Origin: Diphasiastrum complanatum
Taxonomy: Eukaryota > Streptophyta > Lycopodiopsida > Lycopodiales > Lycopodiaceae
Direction of reading: 5' to 3'
NCBI GenBank assembly: GCA_029204225.1
Contig: CM055111.1
Span: 11,045,999-11,109,998 of the forward strand
Length of the DNA: 64,000 bases
The notes under the pieces are model-generated. The model was not told where the DNA came from. It searched no databases and saw nothing but the letters and a program-made list of their open reading frames with translations. The position numbers and the translations under genes are program-made. Shown one piece after another: positions 50,646 through 61,823 of the stretch. Each line of letters starts with the position of its first letter. Position 1 is the stretch's first letter.

Positions 50646-50908
50646 TGATGCAACTAAGAACACTAATTTAAAAGCAAACTAGTAGTCTAATTGCACGAGA
50701 CAAGCTAAATTACGAGGAAGGAAATTTCAACAAAGCAGGAAGTGACAACAAAATGAGAACCCACACTCTTATGTAGAGAGACGTGTTTCCAAAAATAGAT
50801 ACTATTATAAAACAAAATAAAACAATTTCTATTTATAGCAACAATCCAATTGGTCAATAATATTTATCACAAAAGAATATTCGAATTACAATCTAACATA
50901 AATTGCTT

Positions 50909-51551
50909 CTATTCCATCTCATCAGTTTCTGTTGCTTCTCTATCATTGTCTTCCAAAACATCGGATGTTGGTGGCCTTGGCATCCATCTCTTTCCAACTC
51001 GGACTCTAGACATCCTCCACTCTTGATGCCTTGTTTTAGCATTAGAGGATTGCCATGTCGTCTTTCTAACTGAATTTGAATTGGAGATCATTGAACTCAA
51101 CTCTTCAGTTCTTGTGTTTTGAAACAAGAGCTTTGTTTTCAAGTCTCCAAATCTTAATGTTCTCCTTCTCAATATGATCTTTCAAGTCACCAAAGCAATC
51201 ATCAAGATTATTTATACCAAATTTACTAGTCCACAATTGACTAGTCCACAACTGCTTACCACTAGCAAATTGGATTACATACTTGTTGAACTTGAAACTA
51301 ATGAGGCCAAATACTCTTGTATGGATGTAAGTGTCCTTCAAGGATGATTCACTTACTCTCATACAAGGTTCACAATATGCCTCTTTGAAAATGAAATCAA
51401 AATCTTTCAGCTTATGAATGAAAATGTCATGCTTACTTTTAGCACACTCAAGAGTAAGTAGATATGACAACCACCTGAACTTCATTACAAAACTCAGCAA
51501 ATGAAGTACAAAATGTACCCCCCTTTCCAACTTGTCTTTCCTTGTCCACAA
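50909..51551 (-). pseudogene. Unassigned coiled-coil ORF (frameshifted)
   Basis: The first frame (51551-51105) reads HDIFIHKLKDFDFIFKEAYC, then EPCMRVSESSLKDTYIHTRV, and ends in a charged heptad-like segment, DLKDHIEKENIKIWRLENKA. A frameshift near 51130 moves to the frame ending at 50909, with EELSSMISNSNSVRKTTWQS and SRVRVGKRWMPRPP before an acidic tail. It follows the copia integrase start of the same strand without a gap, so it may have been captured by, or inserted into, that element. The MRxSESxxKDTYIH peptide recurs at 32.4 kb. I recognise no family. Confidence 0.4.
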
Positions 51552-52335
51552 AAATGAGCTTTGATAGCTCCATCTTTGCTCTTGTGGCTCTCCTTGGAAT
51601 AGTTGAAACTCTCAGATTTTGCTCCTCCTTGATATCAACCATATCTTTGCCAATGTGATTCTTAGAGTATTCATCATTCAATATTACAAACATTGTGGCT
51701 CTACCATTTCTCTTTGTGCTAGCAAAATGTACATCCAAATGAGTCAACTTAAGAGGATGAGTAGTCTTAGTGATAGTGTTAGAGAAAGGGCAACCTATGT
51801 GCTTTAGCCAAAGCACATGCTTCACAAACCTTTTCCTCCTTTTCCATGGATATTGGAAGGCCTAGAGCAAGCTCCTCCTTGCACATGACTTCCATAGACT
51901 TGGTGTTGATGTGACCAAGCCTCTTGTGCCACAAATCATTTGTGGTCATCTTGTCCTCCTTGGCGACAATCACAAATTGGTTAGGAGCTACAAAAGCATC
52001 AAGCTTAAACAACCTCCCAAACCTTCTTCCTCTTGCTATGATCTTCCCATTCTTCTTGATGTTACATGTATTTGTGGTGAACTCCACAATCAAACCATTG
52101 TCAATCAGTTGTCCTACACTAAGCAAGTTCTTAGTGATACTAGGAATGTAAAGTACTCCATCAATCTTGAACTTCCTTGAAGATCCCAAGCATAAAGGTA
52201 TGGATCCTATTCCTTCTACCTTACAAGCATAATCATTTGCTGTAAAAATTGACTTGATAGGTCCTTCATAGGTAGATAAGGTTGAAAAATACTCCCTGTT
52301 ACTTGGGGAGCTAGTCCCACTATCTATCCACCTAG
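51552..52335 (-). pseudogene. Copia protease, pre-integrase and integrase start
   Basis: Minus strand. The protease active site WIDSGTSSPSNREYFS (about 52297-52335) is out of frame with the preceding gag by one shift. The main ORF (52189-51779) has VLYIPSITKNLLSVGQLIDN, GRLFKLDAFVAPNQ, and the zinc-binding HHCC segment NDLWHKRLGHINTKSMEVMC with VCEACALAKAHRLPF. The next frame shows the integrase opening THPLKLTHLDVHFASTKRNG, a degraded form of the usual LELVHTDVCGP, then FVILNDEYSK. Most of the integrase core and all of RT and RNase H are missing. Confidence 0.85.
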
Positions 52336-53226
52336 GTCTTCACCTCTTATGCTTGAAGATGAGAAACTTGACGTCGTGAGTGAATCTTCATGAGAGCTCT
52401 CATCTTCCTCTTGGCCTAGGTTTGTTTGACTCTGAGCTTGCTTCTTCTTGAAGCACTCCGAGACATAGTGCCCCATCTTGCCAAAAAAGTAGCATTTGAT
52501 CTTCAACTTATCCTTTTTTGGCTTGCTCGAACTTGGACTTGAAGATCCTTCTTGATCTTCATCTTTGACTTGGTTCTTCTTTAATGCAGCACCTTTGCCT
52601 TTGGATTTGCTCTTGCTCATGATGAAAAGATCCTTGTGCTTCTCCATCCTTGACTTGATGTGAGTTCTCCTACTCTCCTCGACCATGAGGACTCCTTGGA
52701 GATCTTCAAGTGAAGGCAACTTGCCCATGATTGCATAGCCTTGCACCAAGTTAGCAAAATCCATACTTAAACCATTCAAGATTAGTTGAGCAAGTTCACT
52801 TTCCTTAATGGAATCTCCTATGTAAGCAAGCTCTTTGTTTAAGTCCTTAACTCTCAACACATATGAATGTCCACTCTCTCCTTTAGCTTGAAAACATTGA
52901 AGGATTTGATTCTTCAAGGATAGCAACCTTGAAGTATTCTTGGATTCATATATCTTTTGAAGAGTTTCCCATGCTTCTTGAGCCGAGATGAAAGCACCTA
53001 CCTCCTTAAGAAGCTCATTAGCTACATTCATTTTTATACAATGGAGAGCAACCTTGCACCTCCTTTTGTATTTTGTAGCTTCTTGAGGGTGAATAGGCTC
53101 ATCCTCTTCACCACTCACTATGTCCATTAGATTTTGTAAAATAAGGATTGATTCCATTCTTAGCTTCCAAATTGAATAATTAGAAGCATTCAATCTATAA
53201 TGTGAATCCAAAAGATACGCATTCAT
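52324..53226 (-). CDS. Copia gag, long intact ORF
   Basis: A 300-codon minus ORF and the longest uninterrupted retroelement frame in the window. It has LNASNYSIWKLRMESILILQ, ALHCIKMNVANELLKEVGAF, AWETLQKIYESKNTSRLLSL and LNGLSMDFANLVQGYAIMGK, the order expected of UBN2-type copia gag. The zinc knuckle CYFFGKMGHYVSEC has Phe where the second Cys belongs (TTT for TGT), which should impair metal binding. Basic and Ser-rich linkers precede and follow it. It ends where the protease begins in another frame. The primer-binding site and 5' LTR lie 0.8 kb upstream at 54.03 kb, so the 5' half of this element is well preserved. Confidence 0.85.
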   Translation of the reverse strand: MNAYLLDSHYRLNASNYSIWKLRMESILILQNLMDIVSGEEDEPIHPQEATKYKRRCKVALHCIKMNVANELLKEVGAFISAQEAWETLQKIYESKNTSRLLSLKNQILQCFQAKGESGHSYVLRVKDLNKELAYIGDSIKESELAQLILNGLSMDFANLVQGYAIMGKLPSLEDLQGVLMVEESRRTHIKSRMEKHKDLFIMSKSKSKGKGAALKKNQVKDEDQEGSSSPSSSKPKKDKLKIKCYFFGKMGHYVSECFKKKQAQSQTNLGQEEDESSHEDSLTTSSFSSSSIRGEDLGG

Positions 53227-54025
53227 TGAAGCCGTCTATCTTTAAACAAGATCTTGATCACAAGAATAGATGCAAAATAGAAATGATTGAAAGACTAGCT
53301 ATCCCACTACCTAGGGACTTGGGAAATATCAAAACTTGACCTCTCAAAAAGATCATATCTGATCTTAAGCCAAATCAAATCTATTAATGTTAACAAGAAT
53401 GGAAACTAGCTTGAATTTGCAAATTGGATCTAGAATTGCCTCCTCCTTGATCTCGACTTCACAAGGATATAGGATTCACCTAACCTGAAACAAAAGGAAT
53501 AATGTGCACATAAATGCCTCTTCAAATTATTCCTACAAGATCAGGTTGAATCACCATGCAATAATTAATCCAAACTATCTCACAAATCAAGCAAAATTGA
53601 ACACAATCTTGACTAGAATTGCATTCACTTGATGAGCACTTGTCAAAAACTTTGGGCTGACCCTAAAATTGAATTTCTAGGATCTCAATAAGTCTAAGAA
53701 TGGCCTATTACAGCACCAAAGATAAGGATCTACCTTCCTTTTGATTGATTGAAAACTATTCCTTGTGATAGACTCCACAAATCGAGTAGCATCAATATGA
53801 GGAAAATGCAAAATGCTTGTTATTTTGATCCAATTGATAAGAAATGACCACAACTCGGATTTTGAAGCTAAAAAGCCTATAAATAAAAAAAACATTAGAC
53901 CCCTTTTCAATCAAATTGATCAAGGATTGAAGATACTAATCATAGATTATGTCTAGATAGCAATCAATGCCTGGATTGCATCAAAATCTATGATTCAAGC
54001 ATGAAATGAAGCTCATTTCTTGGAA
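53227..54025 (-). other. Leader of the minus-strand copia element
   Basis: Non-coding stretch between the primer-binding site and the gag start. It has an A/T-rich, ATG-poor minus strand and no ORF of note, as expected for a retrotransposon leader. Confidence 0.5.
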
Positions 54026-54160
54026 TGGCTCTGATACCATGATAAAAATGCAGCAAAATAAACCCATTTGATCCTAGAAATGATGGAGAAAGAGCTTACT
54101 TAAGATCCAAACAAGATCTAGGTTATCTTGGCTTGAACTCCACGAATTAGCTACAAACGC
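54026..54160 (-). mobile_element. Primer-binding site and truncated 5' LTR, family A
   Basis: On the minus strand TGGTATCAGAGCCA (54039-54026) is the initiator tRNA-Met primer-binding site. It directly follows an LTR ending TTTTTATCA (54040 upward). The LTR matches 60379 onward and 33835-34225 but lacks about 45 bp and stops near 54160, where an unrelated copia RT begins. Confidence 0.8.
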
Positions 54161-54199
54161 TATATTAGGTCTGGTGTTGTCTGCAAGATATAACAATGA

Positions 54200-54700
54200 T
54201 CCAATCAACCTATGATAGGGTGTTTTGGCCATTCGTTCCTCTTCCTCGAGAGTCTGCGGACAATCTGCCTAGGGTCAGTATTGTTCCAGGTATCATGGGA
54301 GTATGCACACCTTTGCATTGAGCATGTTGAAGTCTTCAATGATCTTTTGATTGTACTTTTGTTGGTGAAGATACAACTTACCACCTTCAAAGTCTCTCAC
54401 GATCTGCAAGCCTAGATAGACTTTAGCTTCTCCTAGGTCAACAATCTCAATTATCTCAGAAATGTCTCTTTTGACATCTGAAATTAACTTATCTCTTCCT
54501 GAGAAGATAAGCGTGTCATCAACATAGACAACTAGAATGATTATTTCATTTTGGACATGCTTGATATAGACATTTGACTTAGCAAATAGAGGTTTGAAGC
54601 CTAAGGAACGTAGTGCTTAGTCCTTCTTTGTATACCATTGTCTGGCTGCTTGTTTAAGACCATAAATGCTTTTATTCATCCACTTGCATTTCAAGGAATA
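54200..54700 (-). pseudogene. Copia reverse transcriptase fragment
   Basis: Minus strand reading gives SIYGLKQAARQWYTK (about 54625-54670), then VVYVDDTLIFSGRDKLISDV with the catalytic YVDD complementary to 54514-54525, and DLGEAKVYLGLQIVRDFEGG. Stops and frame changes intervene. It is a separate element from the one whose LTR abuts it at 54160, and the junction suggests that LTR element inserted into this RT. Confidence 0.8.
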
Positions 54701-55500
54701 ATTGTCCACAAATAAGTATATATAGACTTTAATAGACAGGTCTAATCCAAGTCATATAACTAAACCCATCGTACCATTCATATAAGAAATAGTCAAAGTG
54801 TAACCAAAGGTTTAAACAAAAAGCAGTACACTTCAAAAGAAACCTCGTTAATGAAAGTTAAGCATCAATGAGTAGTAAATTCATGATCATTTCATGGCAC
54901 TTCAACTCTTCATATCCGTTTAGTGACAACCATATTGAGGGGATTAGAAGACTGTCCACAAAAAAAACTCATTCTTAACATTAAGAGTGTTGTACGAAAC
55001 CTGATCAAAAGAACTAAAGACAGTTCGTTCATTGTGATCATAGTGATCGAAACAAGCAAGTAAATCATGAGAGATTTCTTGATTAGATGTGTGTGTGTGT
55101 GTGTGTGTGCACGCGTGCACATGCACGCATTTGTGTGTGTGTGTGTGTAGTAAAATAGTTCTTTTCATGGGTTTATCTTAAACATAGACTAAATATTTGA
55201 AAAGTTTCAAGACCATGAAAAACTCACATTACTTTTTTTTACTCTCAAAATTATTTGATGGCACCATTCTCTACTATACAATCTATTTAAAATGTCCAAG
55301 ACAAGATTGGAGGATGAGCCTCATCAGTACATTTGTTTGTAAAACAACAAGGATTCAAGCTTTGCAACTTGTAAGCCAAAGCAACCAAAAAGAAGTGTTT
55401 TGCAATCAAGGTGTTTAATATTGTATCGTTTTCCTTTCAACACAATTAAAATTGAATTTATTGAAATTTTTCAGTTTTACCTATAGGGCAATACCAAAAA
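54701..55500. other. Intergenic with (GT)n microsatellite
   Basis: A (GT)n compound tract with an internal CACGCGTGCACATGCACGC palindromic patch spans 55089-55148. Nothing else is recognised, although the first part may be worn copia RT upstream sequence. Confidence 0.6.
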
Positions 55501-55504
55501 TGAA

Positions 55505-55784
55505 TAGACATTGGAAAAAAAGTTCTATCGATGTAGACTTGGAAGAGCTCAGATGGGATTTAAATATAAGTTTTGGATTATTGCCTCCAATGTTGGGAGA
55601 GAGATGCCATTCCTACATTCATGAAAGAATTGATATGAGTATCAATTTAGTTGGAAATAAATTTGCCAATAATTATTCAATCAAAAGCTTAGAGGCTATC
55701 ATGAGTGTTAGGGGAACAAGAAGAAGAATAAAGATTAGTGAGTTATATTATTATTATGAGTCACATAAAAAGAGAATTTTTTAA
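55505..55784 (+). pseudogene. Unassigned ORF, plus copy of an inverted pair
   Basis: The frame reads MNRHWKKSSIDVDLEELRWD and ends EAIMSVRGTRRRIKISELYY before a Tyr/Lys-rich tail. Its last 77 bp (55696-55772) are repeated in reverse complement at 56035-56114, where the minus strand again reads IMSVRGTRKRINICELYYYY. Keeping the same peptide in both copies suggests the sequence was coding before duplication. No family is recognised. Confidence 0.4.
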
Positions 55785-56034
55785 CTTTGGGAATAGATCG
55801 ATCTCTTTTTTCCCACCTCTCTAGTCATGGATTGACTTTTAACAAAATATTTAAAGGATGGAAAACATAACATTGTCTACCTCTTTTGTTATAGCAAGTG
55901 CGAACTAACATAGACCTTGTAAAACCTAGAATATATTAGATGTTTATGGGAAACCAATGAGCATTTGAAAAATCATTTGTAGATGCAGCTTGAATAGTGA
56001 AGCATGAGTAGAGACGTGGGAAAAAGGACTATAG

Positions 56035-56429
56035 CTTTTTATGTGACTGATCATAATAATAATATAACTCACAAATATTTATTCTTTTTCTTGTTCCCCT
56101 AACACTCATGATAGATAATTCATTTCGTTTGATTCTATGCCCCATCTCATGTGTATTTCTCTTGATATCTTGGTTTTCTATGTGTAGAATGTCAATTTCG
56201 TGATTGATCTTGCTTCCAAATGTGTGAAGGACAATAGGCTGCTACTGTTGTACCAACATGGACAATAGCTTACTGTACTTTCATGCTTATGATTAGATCT
56301 TAGTGATTTAAATAATTCTAGCATGCTAAAATTGATGATGTCTATCTTGATAAGCATCTCTCTATGAACAATATGAAAAATGTACAACTCCCTCTTTTGT
56401 GAGGTGGACATCTCATCACTCCTAATCAA
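56035..56429 (-). pseudogene. Unassigned coiled-coil ORF, minus copy of the inverted pair
   Basis: The minus frame reads SKINHEIDILHIENQDIKRN, then HEMGHRIKRNELSIMSVRGT, followed by the RKRINICELYYYY end shared with the plus copy. The upstream frame (56429-56178) reads RSDEMSTSQKRELYIFHIVH and is out of register by a frameshift. The heptad-like I/L spacing suggests a coiled coil. Function unknown. Confidence 0.4.
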
Positions 56430-57500
56430 ATCTTGGTCACAAGTGAATAAATGTTATGAATCCTTATGAGAAACATTATCTTACACTCCTATTAAGCATC
56501 TTAATCCTTCTCCCATCCTAGAACCTCTATATGATGGAGGATTGGAGCTATTTTAGTAGAAATAATTGAGATTGAACAAGTGATGGAAAAATATATAATG
56601 ACCCAATTAATTGTAGAGGGCTATCTAACTCCTACTTTTGATGTCAAAAATTTGAACGCCACATTTACACGTGTCCAATTTCTCCAATTATTATTACAAA
56701 AGCCTTAGAAACGAATCTCTACAACAACCCCTTAACATCTTCAAATGATACTCTTACTAAAAAGATATTGCATATTGATACATTTTTCATATGGCAATGC
56801 AAAATGGTGAGCAAGTTATTATCTCCATGATCGATCAAAATAGTGGACCTCTTGTTTCTCAAACTATGGAGATGTATAAAGGAAATGTTCATGTAATTAG
56901 CAGTTTAAAATACCACATAATTCAACTAGTTGAGCAAGAGATATTAATCAATTGCACTTCAATGTTCAAGCTTAGAGAAAGAGCAAAGACAAAGTAGGAG
57001 AAAGAAACTTGTTGACCTTAGCTCCTTCCATGCCCTTGCACATGAGGATGATTATAGCCCTTCATATAGCTATGGTGATGATTATAGTGTAGGGGAGCAT
57101 AACATTTGAGAAAAAAATAGAAACATGAATGCACTTACTTGGATATCTGAAAACTTGACAAACTTGGATATCAGAAAACTTGAAAGACTTTATAGACAAT
57201 GCATTATCAAGGACACAAAATTCACTTGTGGGGACTCATAATTGTATTACAAGAAGTCAGGCTTCATGAATTTTATTTTCATCATAGCCTTCATTTCATA
57301 AAGCCTTCACACAAGCTACATTGCAGGTCTAGCTAATGGAACCAAATTATGAATAAATTTTCATATAAAATGTTAAAATTCATCCCTGATTTTCTCCAAG
57401 AGCTCTTTCAACTTGACTGATAGGAAATTATTCAATGATGCACAATATTGTGCAATTCAAAATTGATCCTTTCAAAATGATGGCAAGATTTATTAACAAT
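56430..57500. other. Intergenic with a possible plus ORF piece
   Basis: A 68-codon plus ORF (56791-56997) is followed in another frame by RRKKLVDLSSFHALAHEDDY and an acidic Tyr/Ser tail to about 57105. This is protein-like but not recognised. The rest holds nothing I can name. Confidence 0.3.
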
Positions 57501-57539
57501 ATCATATTTTGGATTTCCCAAGAAGAACAGTATGAACCA

Positions 57540-58115
57540 CATTACGATAGAGTAGGCAGGTGTAGATTAGTCATAGTTTTTCTTTAGTTGTTTTTTTGGT
57601 TCTAGGATAGTTACATAATGGCAGATTAGGATCAACTGTAGAAATTAGGATAGGTTAGTCATTAATATAGGTTAGGGCTTAGGTAGTTAGAATTCAGATC
57701 CTAGATGACTTAGACTAGATCTAGATTAAATTCATAGCGTAGATGATCGACTGGATTAGGATAGTCTGGTTAGTTTAGAGTATCCTTGTACATTGTCATA
57801 ATTAATGGTTGTAGGCCTAAACACATGGTGGTGGAGTTGGTATGGGTCTATTAGTGAGTCATTAGGGAATTGGATGATGTGGCTCAGATAGGCTGTAGAG
57901 GTGTCCAGTGAGGTGTCACAATGCACTACTAGTAGTGCATGGGCCTTGGAGGGTATAAATATACCTATTGGCCTCTCACTAGTGTATGCTTGATTCTGTG
58001 ATTGGTAGCTACATGCTGCTAGTGTGATTCCTCTTTCCATGACTGTGATTGATCCATAGCTTGGGGGCTAGATCCATACGATCTAGATTTGGTTGGGTTG
58101 GTTTATCTACCACCC
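57540..58115 (+). mobile_element. LTR-like promoter sequence (family D)
   Basis: A TATA motif, TATAAATATACC (about 57955), is followed about 95 bp later by TCCATAGCTTGGGGGCTAGA and an end resembling GGTTTATCTACCA (58053-58111). The same 60 bp appears inverted at 33770-33829. Promoter plus a recurrent terminus suggests a solo or truncated LTR, but a start and target duplication are not identified. Confidence 0.4.
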
Positions 58116-58790
58116 GTTCCCTTGTGTTGTTGCTTTGATTGGTATTGTTAGACTAGTATGCTGTGTGTAGGACTTTATAATCCTCGTTAGCGATAATTAG
58201 TTAGACAACCAAAATAATTTAAGAATAGTTAGGTTAATCCTAGAAATAGGATAAGTAGATGAGTCTTAGTCTAGACTAGATAAATCAGACTTAGGATAGG
58301 CATATAGCAATTAGTTAACCTAGGTTAGCTATACTTCAGATTGAATCAGGTTTTCTAGATCCAAGTAGCTAGATTACACCTAGAATAGCTAGACTTGCTT
58401 ACCTACATAGAGTCCCACTAGCTTAACTATCCAAATAAAGGTAGCTAGTATATTTTAGGTTAGTCTTGTAGCGGTAGATCATTTAACAAGACCATAGCGA
58501 CTAGATCAGATGGACTTAAGTTAGTTAGATCAACTCTAGCAAAAAGGTAGTTAGATTAGTTCATAACAGTTGCTTAGCCTCAACATAGAGTAGGATTAGT
58601 TAGATCAGATTAGATTATCTAGGATAGGCCCAAATATCTAGAATAGATCAGATTAGATTAGTTAGGTAGAGGCTCAAAATGCAACTTAGTCCGATAGGAC
58701 TGCTAGAATAGTTAATGTAGTTTTAGGCTACCTAGAAAATCAGAGTAGAGATCTCGCTACGATGTTAGGGTAGATAAGTTAGTCACAGTC
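57560..58790. repeat. TAG/CTA-rich low-complexity block
   Basis: The sequence is saturated with TTAG, CTAG and TAGAT words (for example TTAGATTAGTTCATAACAG and AGATCAGATTAGATTATC). Stop codons therefore fall in all frames of both strands. The words recur without a fixed period, so it is cryptic simplicity rather than a clean satellite. Confidence 0.6.
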
Positions 58791-58799
58791 CCATAGCAC

Positions 58800-60378
58800 C
58801 CCTGTACAAATGCCCAACCTATATAGATGCTCCCTACCTAGTGTACAAATTTCTGACCAGGCCTACCCCTTTTCCTTGTAAAAGTACCCTTGAAAAGGCC
58901 TGAACGGCTCCAAAAGAGAACTACTACTACTTTTAGAAGTCTCTGACCTTGTCCAAATAGTCCCCTACTACAAATGTATGCATGATCAAGTCCGTCTAGA
59001 AAAATCCCAACCCAAGTCAAAGATAGGCTTGATTTTTTATAAAACTACCATTTTTTTTATAAATAATGGGAGTTTTTTATTTGAAAATCTCTCAAATCTG
59101 GTAACCAAATGAAAAACAGACTATGCACTTTGTAATTACTAAGACCATTTGGCATTGACAGGGCCAACTTTCAAAAATAGAAGTAGGAGAGTAATAACTC
59201 TAGCCTATAAATAAACATAGAAAATCTAGTTCTTTACTCGCCCATTACTCGTGGATTACTCACATTGTCTTTTTTTGTCGATCACACCTACTGGAATCTT
59301 TCAAGTCAAATTCTTTAAACCTAAGATTTGGATTGAATTTTAAGTGGTTTGACAACAAACTATGTCCCAAATTTTCTCTTATCTTGCCTAGCTTGAGAGA
59401 ATCTCACAATTTTGATCGGTTGGCATGCAATCAAAGAGAATGGATTCTATTGAACTCAAATCCACCAAGTGGTGACCTCTGCATGTACCTGAAGATCAAA
59501 TCTTAACTCTCAAATGGATGATCAAAACCCCTTGGAGTTGCTTGCACCATCATCTCCTCTTCAAGGCCTTTCTAGCAATAGGGCTGCATCTAGGCACAAA
59601 AGATCAATACATGGATGTGAATCCAAATTTCCTTGACACTAATAGTTCTTGAATGTCACACATAGTAAATTGAACCTACGTGGTCCTATAAACTCCCAAA
59701 ACTTTTCCTCATTAATGTTATAGAATCTATATGTTGATTGAGACCTCAAGAAGTCTTAAAACCAAGATTGTTTTGCACTCAAAACAAGCATAAGATGATC
59801 AAACATCAAGTTTTCTTGGATCAAGCTATGGTACAATGTTAAAACTTGCATTTCAGGATCTCAAAAAGATCTACAAGAAAGAGAGTTTGAACACTTCATT
59901 AACTAGATTAATCAAACTTAGACTTTTGCATGCATAAATAGTAGCTTTTGATCTTGGCAAGAGCTCTTAAACACAAGATGAAATTAACCATCAAACACAT
60001 GAAACTCAAGAGAATATGAGTAAAAAAAAGGCATTCACTAACTTTCAATTATGTATTCAAGTACAAGTGAAAAGTACAAAGGATTGTACAATCCCTGCTC
60101 TTAGTCTCCTACAACAAGACAATTTCTAGTTTCAAAATTAGTCTATCGAAATATCAAAACTTTGCATATGTACAATTATGAACCTCAAAATGTGATTGGG
60201 CCCCATGATCCATCAAGATGAGAGTCATAGGATGAGGTGCAGCACTTTCACTTTTGCATCCCTACAAAATAGGACATGTTCATCCTTCATGGAGCTCAAG
60301 GTAAAGAGCAAAATATATATGCCAAGTCATCCTCAAGATATGTACGAATAAGTGGTGGTTGAGGTCCAACCTTATGAT
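58800..60378. other. Intergenic, nothing recognised
   Basis: AT-rich, with no coding domain. One CCAAT-type GATTGGGCC occurs near 60195. The style resembles the non-coding flank at 31.5-32.8 kb, suggesting related retroelement leader sequence, but I cannot align them confidently. Confidence 0.35.
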
Positions 60379-60793
60379 TGATAAAAATTCAGCAAAATAA
60401 ACACATTTGATCCTAGAACTGATGGAGAAAGAACCTACTTAAGATCCAAACAAGATCTAGAAGCTAGATTACTAATCAATGCATTGATTCCTAGCTTATC
60501 TTGGCTTGAAGTCCATGAATTAGCTCCAAAACTCTTCACACGTGTGGATGTACGACCTGCTGCTGCCTGTGTACTGTACCTGCAACTCCAATCTCATTCA
60601 ATGATCATGAAAAATCATATGCCAATAGCATTCATCAATCAAATCATAGACTCAAACTAGTCAAGAAGGAAAATCTCGATTTTGCTCATTAATTGGATGG
60701 AAATCCCATCACATACTTGTACATGTAGAGCTTGGATCTGAGCATATTAGGGCTTCTTTGCATTCATCATAACCTAATCCTAACATCTAACCT
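60379..60793 (-). mobile_element. Truncated copia LTR, family A
   Basis: Begins TGATAAAAATTCAGC (the LTR end read from the minus strand) and matches 33835-34225 for about 400 bp, including TGTGTACTGTACCTGCAACT and GAAGGAAAATCTCGATTTTG. No primer-binding site adjoins it. The first 260 bp of the LTR (minus sense) is missing. It is a solo or 5'-truncated LTR. Confidence 0.75.
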
Positions 60794-61057
60794 AAATATC
60801 TGAAGAAACAAAGTGTTTCTACTACCAAAGCTCTACTAGCTCTCGACTCCCAACCTGACGATTATCTCAAAGACCTCAAAAACAAAGATTTCAAAGACCT
60901 CGAAAATGAAGAACTCAAAGATGAAATGTTTGTGAACAATAGGAACAATAGGAGAAGGTCGAACGATGTGAAACAAAAATGTTTGAGACACTCGAAGGTC
61001 GAATACTTTCGACTCTTCATGCTCTATAGGACCAGGAAGATCAAACAAGTACCGTGA
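60794..61057 (+). other. Unassigned open frame without start codon
   Basis: An uninterrupted 87-codon frame reads KYLKKQSVSTTKALLALDSQ and PDDYLKDLKNKDFKDLENEE, then a basic Arg/Asn patch, ending in TGA. Its charged, repeated KDLxxKDFKDLE pattern is protein-like. It sits between a family A LTR and a probable family C LTR, so an interrupted retroelement gag or linker is likely. Not recognised. Confidence 0.3.
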
Positions 61058-61069
61058 AGTATAGTTTTC

Positions 61070-61699
61070 TGATATGATATGGTGACATCAGCAGAAGGAC
61101 GTTAGGACGTGCCTAATCCGCAGCTCTTGTAATTTGTGATTAGTCTTAGATTGATTAATCTATCTAGTCAGAAATGTTACTCTGAATCTATGCAGTTGCT
61201 AGATGCACTAATGATACAAGAAAATACAAAATAGAGAAGTCCGCTAGAAAGCGAGACATTGTAAGTAGGATCCACAGAGATCCAAGAAGTCTGCTAGTAA
61301 GCGAGACACTATTCGTAGGAGAACACTGCTTCTCTCATGCCGATGCGCTGTGTGGGCCTATCACACAATGCTTGAACAAGAGATCAATAGATGATGTTGT
61401 AGCTATTGTGCACATATCATTTCAAATTGTTTGATCTCGATTGAATTATTGTCTAATTATTGTTCATGTATCTCATTCGTTTGTTTTTACATATTCCGCA
61501 CATAGGTTCAATCTTGTTGAATGCTAAATTAACTTAAACATAGGTCAGCAGTGTCTGTCTACATTTTGGAGGACTGTAGAAATGATATAGCAGGCAGTGA
61601 CCAGCAATCATATCCGAACTCCATCCGAATTCATAGCGCAGTGTTCGCATCAGTGATCGCGTTTCATTCATATAAAAAGAGCAAATATGATCAGTGGTA
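61070..61699 (+). mobile_element. Probable copia 5' LTR and primer-binding site, family C
   Basis: TGGTATCAGAGCAG (about 61694) is an initiator tRNA-Met primer-binding site placed about 130 bp before a gag start. The preceding 600 bp is LTR-like and begins perhaps at TGATATGGTGACATCAG near 61075. It contains a tandem duplication of about 55 bp (AAGTCCGCTAGAAAGCGAGA near 61236, and a second copy near 61292). Confidence 0.55.
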
Positions 61700-61823
61700 T
61701 CAGAGCAGTAGTTTTGGTAATCAGAGTTTCTTATGGTCTGACATAGTCGCAAAGCTATTGAATCCAGGAGACAAAGTGTTCAAGACAAGGAACCATTAAC
61801 AAGTGAGAACACAATTCACAACA

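Noticed and set aside
57560-58790. Interstitial telomere repeat suggested by many TTAG and TTAGGG-like words
   Set aside because: There is no run of TTTAGGG units and no fixed period; it is TAG-rich simplicity only.
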